A stretch of 64,000 nt of DNA from Psychroflexus maritimus (GTDB lineage: Bacteria > Bacteroidota > Bacteroidia > Flavobacteriales > Flavobacteriaceae), in the NCBI RefSeq assembly GCF_011089875.1, contig NZ_JAANAS010000001.1:1-64000 (forward strand). Reading direction: 5' to 3'. The translations under genes were made by a program, and so were the position numbers. This document shows positions 1 to 6,102 of this stretch, piece after piece (within the stretch, counting starts at the first letter, position 1; each line of letters starts with the position of its first letter). The notes below the pieces were generated by a model. It was not told the origin of the DNA. It saw nothing but the letters and a program-made list of their open reading frames with translations, and ran no database searches.

Positions 1-2183
1 AAGTTGGGGTCTCCACTTTGAAGCGGAGGAATTTCATTAACAATAAGTTCAAAAGAGGTGAAAGAGAAGCAACTTGTTTCTGTTTCGGTTACTCGGACAA
101 AAATTTCTTGCCCACTAGAGGTAAACGCTTCCGGATTAATGATCTCATTTTCGTTATTTTCCGCATCGGTTTGTGAAGTGTAAAACTGCAGTTCATGTTC
201 AATTACTTCGAGACCATTTAAAATAATTAGTGTTTGAGTTGTTAAATCAAAGGTAAATTCACCGATTAGGTCAACATCACAAGCTTCTACTGCAGTCATA
301 TCTTCCGCTTCGGCAATGAGAGGCAGTAAATCAGCTTCCAGTTCCAATTCGGTAAAGGATGCACAGCCGTTGGTAATATCGGTAACTCGTACAAAAAGTG
401 TTTGTGAAAAGGCATTTTCGTTGGTGTAGGGACTGGTTAATCCGTTTTCGATAGTTAAATCTTCTGCTTCAACTTGGGTGGTGAAGAATTCTACTTCGTA
501 ATTTGGATTTCCGTCGGTGATTTCATCGATTTTAGTAGTTAAATCAAATTCTGTAAATCCGAGTTGTTCTTCAGAGAAATCACATTCAGAAAGGGCTTCA
601 GGAGCGTTGATTTCAGGAGGCGGAAGGGTTTGAATTTCAAATGAATTGACGGCAAAACAATTGCCGTCGAAAATTCTTACCCAGAGGCTTTCTATGAGTT
701 CGGTGGGGTTGTAATCTGCTGGGTTTTCAATGGAATTTTCACCTTCCTCAGCATCTTCTTGGCTAAGGTGGAAAGTTGCTTCATCATCGGTGTCTTCAGC
801 ATCTTCTAGGGCTACTTCTAAGTTGAAAAAAGATTCTGATAAGTTGGTACATTGGGAGAGGTTTTGGGTGGTGAGGGGTGCTGGGGAGGTAGGCAGGAAA
901 AGCTCCTGCTCAAAATCGTTGTTGAGGATGTTACTTTCATTAATAGGATTACTGCCGTCTTCCAAAGTATTGACTTTGGCTATTAGTGTGGTGTTTTCGG
1001 GGATTTCATCAGGAATGGTGATGCTTAGAAATTGAGTTTCTGAATCGTCTATAGCAATTTCAGCTTGGGTGAAGAAAGTGTCTAAAAAAACTTCCTCGCC
1101 ATCTTCATCTAACACAAAAAAAGAAATGGGCGTATTGATAGGCAGCACATCGCTGGCGTCGAAGTTACCTACTGTTGTCTCTACCGTAAAATCCCGCTCG
1201 TCGCACTCACCTACTCCAGAAAAATCAACTAGCTCTACGGTAGCGTCTGGGAGCTCGGAGCGGAAAACAGTGACTACGTTTTGGATGAGGCGTGTAAATG
1301 TAGAGCTAAAAGTAATTGTTGCTTCTGTATCACCTACTTCAATAAATTCAGAAACGTCAAAAAAATCTAAATCCATATTCCATAAATCAGTAGCTCCAGT
1401 ATAAGAATTTGTACCATTAAATGGATTATCAACAGGATTTAAAGGTGGATTGCTCAATTGGTTTCCATTAAATGAAATGCTTTCATTTAAAAATAAATTA
1501 GGACTTCCATTCCAAGCTAAAAACCCCATACGGGCATTATCTGTACTAACAACATTAAGGTTATCAATATTTATAATTGTTGTTGCATTGATACCGAAAC
1601 CATAAACAGATGCTAAACCATCATATATATTGACTTGTTGTGTGGGTAAAGTATTGTCTTCATAAACTACAATTATTGACCAACCAGAGTAATATTGAGC
1701 TGTTGAGCAATAGTTATTTAAAATTGGATTTAAATTAAGTTCAGAAAAGGTATATAAACTATTGCCCCATTGTTGTACTATCTCAGTAATATTTTTGAAA
1801 GAACCAAACCAAAAAACAAAATTTGTTTCTTCTGGATCTACAACACTTATTTCATCAGCAAATAAAGTTTGTCCATTTAGTTGAACTTCAGGATCAAAAA
1901 GCCCATCCCCAATTCCAGACCAATACAGATAAGCTGCAACAACTTCTTGGTCAGGATCTAAGTCTAAATTAGCCGAAGACTCGGTTAGCATTTGACATGG
2001 TGGTGGCGGATTTTGCCAATTGTCAAATTCATTCAGTGTATTACCAATAATTTTGTAATCAAATTGTCCGTTGAATTGAGCACGTAGTTCCAGCGGAATA
2101 TCTGTTGGTACTTGAGCATTAATTCCATAACTCAAAAAAAACAAAAAGGTAAATAAATAGCATATATATATGTTAATTTTCAT
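1..2183 (-). CDS. Large secreted cell-surface protein, gliding/T9SS-type, C-terminus beyond window
   Basis: The reading frame is open on the minus strand from ATG at 2183 to the left edge, about 727 codons with no stop. The N-terminus is a signal peptide (MKINIYICYLFTFLFFLSYG, then INAQ). Residues 20-280 form a beta-rich domain with an AYLYWSGIG motif. The rest is a series of Asp/Glu/Thr-rich beta modules of about 90-100 residues with recurring LFVRVTD-like strands, as in large flavobacterial adhesins that end in a gliding-motility type B sorting domain. That C-terminal domain would lie outside the window, so T9SS export is inferred. Codon use changes near 1290-1350: the N-terminal part is AT-rich and the rest uses many C-ending codons. 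It is divergent from the S74 gene. Ligand and role are unknown. Confidence 0.8.
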   Translation of the reverse strand, partial: MKINIYICYLFTFLFFLSYGINAQVPTDIPLELRAQFNGQFDYKIIGNTLNEFDNWQNPPPPCQMLTESSANLDLDPDQEVVAAYLYWSGIGDGLFDPEVQLNGQTLFADEISVVDPEETNFVFWFGSFKNITEIVQQWGNSLYTFSELNLNPILNNYCSTAQYYSGWSIIVVYEDNTLPTQQVNIYDGLASVYGFGINATTIINIDNLNVVSTDNARMGFLAWNGSPNLFLNESISFNGNQLSNPPLNPVDNPFNGTNSYTGATDLWNMDLDFFDVSEFIEVGDTEATITFSSTFTRLIQNVVTVFRSELPDATVELVDFSGVGECDERDFTVETTVGNFDASDVLPINTPISFFVLDEDGEEVFLDTFFTQAEIAIDDSETQFLSITIPDEIPENTTLIAKVNTLEDGSNPINESNILNNDFEQELFLPTSPAPLTTQNLSQCTNLSESFFNLEVALEDAEDTDDEATFHLSQEDAEEGENSIENPADYNPTELIESLWVRIFDGNCFAVNSFEIQTLPPPEINAPEALSECDFSEEQLGFTEFDLTTKIDEITDGNPNYEVEFFTTQVEAEDLTIENGLTSPYTNENAFSQTLFVRVTDITNGCASFTELELEADLLPLIAEAEDMTAVEACDVDLIGEFTFDLTTQTLIILNGLEVIEHELQFYTSQTDAENNENEIINPEAFTSSGQEIFVRVTETETSCFSFTSFELIVNEIPPLQSGDPN

Positions 2184-2317
2184 ATTATCAAATTTAAACA
2201 TATTGATAAATGTCTTAGACCCTAAAAAGTTAATATATAGTTAAAAAAAAAAACAGGTAATTGATTATGAATGATTTATGTTTGTAAATTTAAAATCTAA
2301 CTTAAAAACATTTAACT

Positions 2318-3664
2318 ATGAAACATTTACAATTACTTACAGTTTTCTTAATGCTAAGCGCATTAAGTTATGGGCAGCAATTTAACCAATCAACAAACCC
2401 AGTTATTAATCCTATTAATAATCCAATAGACTCAAATGAACCTGGTTCCCAGTTTAATGGACAAGAAAAATTTAGATTTCAGGCTGGTTTAATAACTCAA
2501 CTAGATTCAATTATTGATGGTAGTACAGTAGCAAATGATCTTTTTAATTTTAATAACAGGTGGTTTTCTATTGGAAGGTTAAACACTGGAACACAAGAAG
2601 TGTATGGCTTACGTTTTCAATTGCCACAAAAAGCATTAACCTTTGGTTATCAGGATGTTAACGACACCAATCCTAGGATTCAATGGATTGGAACTGGACA
2701 AGATTTAGGAAATTTAGAGTTTAGGGTGGCAGATGATTTTATGTCTACCAATTCTGATTTAGTAGCAACTATGCGCAATGATGGTGGGACGGTTTTTGCA
2801 GAACAAAACTTATCTTCATTTACTGATGCTAAAGTAGGAATTAATAATTCTAGTTTTGCTAAAGCATTAAATATTATTAACGAAAGTGGAAGTATTGGTG
2901 TCGATGTTTTTCAAAACAATACTAACATTATAAATACATGTTATAATGCTACTATTCCAGAAGGAATTAAAGGACAAAGAAACATAGGTTATGACGTATC
3001 AGTTAATGCAAATTCCTCTGAAAATATTGGTTACAGAGCTAGAGTAGAAGGTCAAGCAAATTTTAGATTTGGATTTCAATCAAGTTCTGTAGGTGAAGGT
3101 ATTACGAATTTTGGAATTTCGGGATCTGCATCTGGTGCTGATAATAATTATGGTATTTTTGGTCGGGTAAGTAACACAAGTGGGGTTTCAAATAATCCAG
3201 GGGATTTTGCGGGATTTTTTGATGGTAACATTACTACAACAGCTGGTTTTTTTGCGCCGTCAGATCAAAAACTAAAAGAAGGTGTGAATCAATTAGAATT
3301 TGCTTTAGAAGATTTAATGAAGCTACAGCCCAAAACCTACAATTATATTAGTTCAAAAAAGATTAATCTTGCAGAAGGAAAGCAATTTGGATTTATTGCC
3401 CAAGAGTTAGAAGAGGTTTTTCCAGAACTTATCAAAGAGATTAGTAAACCAGTTTTTAATGAGGAAGAAGAAGTTAAAGAATATCTTGAATACAAATCAG
3501 TTAATTATTTGGGTTTAATTGCTGTTTTAACAGGCGCTATTCAAGAATTAGCTGAGGAGGTTGATCGCTTAAAAGAAACCAATGAAAGTTATGTGGTTTT
3601 CAGTGACCGTTTAGAAGCAGAAGAAATGGAGCGTCTTAGAAAATTAGCTTATCAATTAGAGTAG
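2318..3664 (+). CDS. Secreted protein with C-terminal peptidase S74 (intramolecular chaperone) domain
   Basis: This is a 448-residue protein with a signal peptide (MKHLQLLTVFLMLSALSYGQ). Residues about 40-310 are Asn/Gly/Ser-rich beta sequence like that of trimeric fibre proteins. Residues 318-375 match the S74 endosialidase-type chaperone: SDQKLKEGV, the LMKLQPKTYNY stretch, and GFIAQELEEVFPELI. A short C-terminal coiled coil (about 400-448) follows. S74 domains assist trimerisation of fibres and often cleave themselves off, so a secreted trimeric surface fibre is inferred. The frame ends at TAG (3662-3664), but the same frame continues with a complete T9SS type A sorting domain (see next entry). 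As annotated, the product lacks its secretion signal. A -7-like TATGTTTG lies at 2277-2284. Confidence 0.8.
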   Translation: MKHLQLLTVFLMLSALSYGQQFNQSTNPVINPINNPIDSNEPGSQFNGQEKFRFQAGLITQLDSIIDGSTVANDLFNFNNRWFSIGRLNTGTQEVYGLRFQLPQKALTFGYQDVNDTNPRIQWIGTGQDLGNLEFRVADDFMSTNSDLVATMRNDGGTVFAEQNLSSFTDAKVGINNSSFAKALNIINESGSIGVDVFQNNTNIINTCYNATIPEGIKGQRNIGYDVSVNANSSENIGYRARVEGQANFRFGFQSSSVGEGITNFGISGSASGADNNYGIFGRVSNTSGVSNNPGDFAGFFDGNITTTAGFFAPSDQKLKEGVNQLEFALEDLMKLQPKTYNYISSKKINLAEGKQFGFIAQELEEVFPELIKEISKPVFNEEEEVKEYLEYKSVNYLGLIAVLTGAIQELAEEVDRLKETNESYVVFSDRLEAEEMERLRKLAYQLE

Positions 3665-3901
3665 AATTATCCTAATCCTTTTCAAGGTAGAACTTCAATT
3701 GAATACAGCATTCCTGATGATGAAAGAAATGCCTCTATCATGGTATTTAATATGACAGGAAAATTGCTGAAAGAATTTAAATTAAGAGAAAAAACAGGTA
3801 AAATTGAAATTACTTCGGATGAGTTTCAGCCCGGTATTTACTTATATAGTTTAATTAGCGATAACAACGAGATTATTACTAAGAAAATGATTGTCAAATA
3901 A
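3662..3901 (+). pseudogene. T9SS type A sorting domain cut off from upstream gene by in-frame TAG
   Basis: Directly in frame after the TAG at 3662-3664, 78 sense codons run to TAA at 3899-3901. They read NYPNPFQGRTSIEYSI, then a strand with VFNMTGKLLKEF, then FQPGIYLYSLI and ITKKMIVK. This is a textbook T9SS type A C-terminal domain. The family consensus before NYPNPF is usually LEQ, and here the bases read LE-stop, so a single CAG to TAG change explains the break. Alternatives are a sequencing or assembly error, amber readthrough, or real loss of secretion. No separate start codon with a plausible ribosome site is evident. Confidence 0.8.
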
Positions 3902-4074
3902 AATTTATAATATTGAGTAAATTTACTTTTAAATGCGAGGCACAAAGCTTCGCATTGTTTTTTAAAAATATTTTTATCAAGACAATACACTATTCCTTTT
4001 ATCTTTCCGTATAAAAGATAGGAAGACTTGGGATTTTATGTTTTAGATTTTTCATTGTAGAGGCGTTTGGATTG

Positions 4075-4118
4075 TTTTATTGGTAGAGGTGTTTGGATAA
4101 AACGCCTCTACCAATAAA
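4075..4118. repeat. Inverted repeat, 20-bp arms, 4-base loop
   Basis: The arms at 4075-4094 and 4099-4118 are nearly perfect complements (TTTTATTGGTAGAGG against CCTCTACCAATAAAA) around a GGAT loop. A further partial copy (GTAGAGGCGTTTGGAT) precedes it at about 4057. The form suggests a REP-like or MITE-like palindromic element. Confidence 0.65.
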
Positions 4119-4163
4119 ATACGGGATTATTTTTGAATTGACATAGATTTTCATTACGGGGAG

Positions 4164-4330
4164 ATTCCGGATAAATTTCTAGGAAATTTTCCGGAATGAC
4201 AGTTCAATGAGGATGGGGAAATTTTTGCGGTATGACAGGTTAATGAGGGTATTGGAAATTTTTTGCGGTGTGACAGGTTTACAAGGCTGTTGGGGAATTT
4301 TCCGGAATGACAAGTTAATAATAGGGGTTT
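4164..4330. repeat. Degenerate tandem repeats carrying GGAATGACA-type motif
   Basis: An imperfect palindrome (ATTCCGG at 4164-4170 to CCGGAAT at 4191-4197) is followed by GACA. Then come three more degenerate units, beginning near 4217, 4254 and 4294. Each has the pattern GGAAATTTT, then (C/G)CGG, then a TGACA-like end and a TTAATGAGG-like tail. The period drifts from 35 to 40 bases. Related palindromes occur at 41495-41534 and 43660-43713. Confidence 0.6.
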
Positions 4331-4333
4331 GTT

Positions 4334-4364
4334 ATTCCGTTAGAGCGATAGCGAGATGTGGAAT
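4334..4364. repeat. Short palindrome with GAGCGATAGCGAG core
   Basis: ATTCC and GGAAT flank a centre that itself folds (GAGCGATAGCGAG). Its plan of outer stem plus a CGNNNGCG-like centre resembles the hairpin inside each 105-bp unit at 15216-15635. Confidence 0.45.
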
Positions 4365-4551
4365 CTGAAGCATTGGAATTCTATTCATGTTTTTTGTTAG
4401 GAAGTTTGTTTGCGTTAGGGATGGGAGTGGAAATCCTGCTTTTGGAGAGCTATATACCATTTATCAATTGAAATTACCGTAATAAAACACCCTTTTTTCC
4501 TTTCTGTTACATTACAAATAATAAATGGCATTAGATTTTTTTATTTTGAAA

Positions 4552-4661
4552 AGCGACCGGCAGGAAGCTCTTGAAAAATTCTAAAAATCTTAGCTTTACT
4601 AAAGCAGATTGGAACGGACAGCCCGACCTTTCTTTTATCAAAAAAAAGAAAGGGAACGCCC
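4552..4661. other. Conserved-looking intergenic element with terminal hairpin
   Basis: The block runs from GCGACCGGCAGGAAGC through CTTTACTAAAGCAGATTGG to GGACAGCCCGACC, then a hairpin (CCTTTCTTTT at 4627-4636, AAAAGAAAGG at 4644-4653) and GGAACGCCC. I recall similar intergenic blocks from other flavobacterial genomes but could not check this. It is not coding on either strand. It could be a small mobile palindrome, a structured RNA or a terminator. Confidence 0.4.
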
Positions 4662-4842
4662 AAATAATAACTAATACCTATTTAACCATCAAATGACGCT
4701 ATTTAGCTCATTCATTTTTCCATATATTTCCTTGTTCACAATTTCCGTCCCGTACGTACGGGATGCAAATTATTCACAGCGTTATATATGAAAAAAGCAA
4801 TTTCGCTTTATAAACGACATTTAATAGCCAAATTGGTATAAT

Positions 4843-5895
4843 TTAAGACTTTGACTTTGTGGTTTCGCGTAGTACTAAATCGGTTTTAACTACCACGGTT
4901 TGATAGGTTTCGTCTTCTTCGTCTTGCTTTTCTAAGCGCTCTATGAGTAATCTGGCGCAGTCCTCCCCCATTTCAAAGCCGTGTTGACTAATGGTGGTTA
5001 ATGGCGGATAGGCGTGCTTAGATAAAACTCCGTCTGTAAAGCCAATTACCTGAAGTTGTTCTGGAATTTGAATGCCGTTTTTGCGGGCGACTTTCATGGC
5101 GGTGATGGCGTAGAGCTCGTTGACAGCAAATATGCCATCAAGTTGTTTGTTTTGCTTAAAAAAAGTAGCGATTTGTGCTTCGAGTTGCTCTAAATTATCG
5201 TTTGAATTTAACTTATCGTCTATTTTAAGAATGAGGTCGTCATTTTTTGGAATATGGTTATGATTAAGGGCTTCCAAATAACCACGGGTGCGCAACCTAC
5301 CTACGCTTACGTAATCTTTGGTGCTAATGATACCGATTTTTTTACAGCCATTTGAAATGAGTTGCTGAACGGCTTTTTTGGAAGTGGCTACATCATCAAC
5401 AATAACTTTATCGCAAAGGATTTCGTCCACTACTCGATCAAACATGACGATAGGTACACCTTGGTCTATGGTTTCGGTGATGTGATGAAAATCTTCTTTA
5501 GCTAAGGTTTCTTTGGCTACGGAAATGATAAATCCATCTATACTTCCGTTGGCTAACATATCTAAGTTAATCACTTCTTTGTCGAATGACTCGTTAGAAA
5601 GTCCTACAATTACATTATAGCCTTGTTCATTGGCATATTTTTCTATACCAGAAATAACCGTGGTGAAAAAATGATGCACTATTTCTGGAATGATGACGCC
5701 AATGGTCTTGGTTTTTCGGTTTTTAAGACTAAGCGCTATATTATTAGGTCTATAATTGTAAAGTTTAGCAAAAGCTTTAACGCGTTCTTTGGTTTTTGCT
5801 CCAATTTCTTTACTGTCTTTAAGAGCTTTAGATACCGTAGAAACAGATACATCTAGTTCTTTAGCAATGACTTTTAGCGTAGGTTTTTGTTTCAT
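4843..5895 (-). CDS. LacI-family transcriptional regulator, probable maltodextrin/starch locus repressor
   Basis: This is a 350-residue LacI/GalR protein. Residues 5-50 are the helix-turn-helix (TLKVIAKELDVSVSTVSKAL, then the RVKAFAKLYNYRPN hinge region). Residues 60-340 are a periplasmic-binding-protein-like effector domain, starting TIGVIIPEIVHHFF and including GFIISVAKE and IGIISTKD. It is transcribed divergently from the SusC/SusD/SusE/amylase genes, an arrangement common for flavobacterial starch loci where a LacI protein answers to maltose or maltodextrins. The sugar specificity here is inferred from position. Likely operators are the CG-centred palindromes at 5999-6008 and 6084-6091, which would also let it control itself. 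Confidence 0.9.
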   Translation of the reverse strand: MKQKPTLKVIAKELDVSVSTVSKALKDSKEIGAKTKERVKAFAKLYNYRPNNIALSLKNRKTKTIGVIIPEIVHHFFTTVISGIEKYANEQGYNVIVGLSNESFDKEVINLDMLANGSIDGFIISVAKETLAKEDFHHITETIDQGVPIVMFDRVVDEILCDKVIVDDVATSKKAVQQLISNGCKKIGIISTKDYVSVGRLRTRGYLEALNHNHIPKNDDLILKIDDKLNSNDNLEQLEAQIATFFKQNKQLDGIFAVNELYAITAMKVARKNGIQIPEQLQVIGFTDGVLSKHAYPPLTTISQHGFEMGEDCARLLIERLEKQDEEDETYQTVVVKTDLVLRETTKSKS

Positions 5896-5998
5896 TAGTG
5901 TAAATTAGACTTCGAATATATAAATTTTACGGAATATTATTGGCTTGTTAGTAAAATATAGCTTGAATAATTGTTAAAATAAAAAACTTATCCACACG

Positions 5999-6008
5999 AA
6001 AACGTTTT
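5999..6008. promoter_or_regulatory. Candidate LacI operator 1 overlapping the susC -33 region
   Basis: AAAACGTTTT is a perfect palindrome with the central CG typical of LacI/GalR operators. It sits where the -33 element of the susC promoter should lie, which suits repression by blocking the polymerase. Confidence 0.55.
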
Positions 6009-6026
6009 AGTATTTGTTGAGATTTA

Positions 6027-6034
6027 TATATTTG
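6027..6034 (+). promoter_or_regulatory. Candidate -7 element of the susC operon
   Basis: TATATTTG matches the Bacteroidota -7 consensus TAnnTTTG. It predicts a transcript start near 6040 and a leader of about 60 bases. Confidence 0.5.
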
Positions 6035-6083
6035 AATGGCTTTACATACTTTTAACATCGGAAGTAGAAGTATAACTTAATGA

Positions 6084-6091
6084 TAACGTTA
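6084..6091. promoter_or_regulatory. Candidate LacI operator 2 in the susC leader
   Basis: TAACGTTA is a second CG-centred palindrome, 11 bases before the susC ATG. Its centre is 84 bases from that of operator 1, close to eight helical turns, so both sites face the same side of the DNA. Confidence 0.45.
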
Positions 6092-6102
6092 ATTTAAAAT
6101 TT

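Larger units (their letters stand above)
3902..4842. other. Non-coding repeat-rich gap between surface genes and the starch locus
   Basis: About 940 bases carry no convincing gene on either strand. The gap holds several separate inverted or tandem repeats, listed individually. At 4752-4765 there is also a perfect palindrome, CCCGTACGTACGGG. No transposase or tRNA remnant was seen. The stretch looks like a landing zone for small palindromic elements. Confidence 0.6.

Noticed and set aside
730-1404. Two plus-strand Ser-rich frames
   Set aside because: They are antisense to the continuous minus-strand surface-protein gene, whose repeats explain their composition.
3902-4842. Degraded insertion sequence
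   Set aside because: Inverted repeats exist but are too close together and no transposase fragment is readable on either strand.
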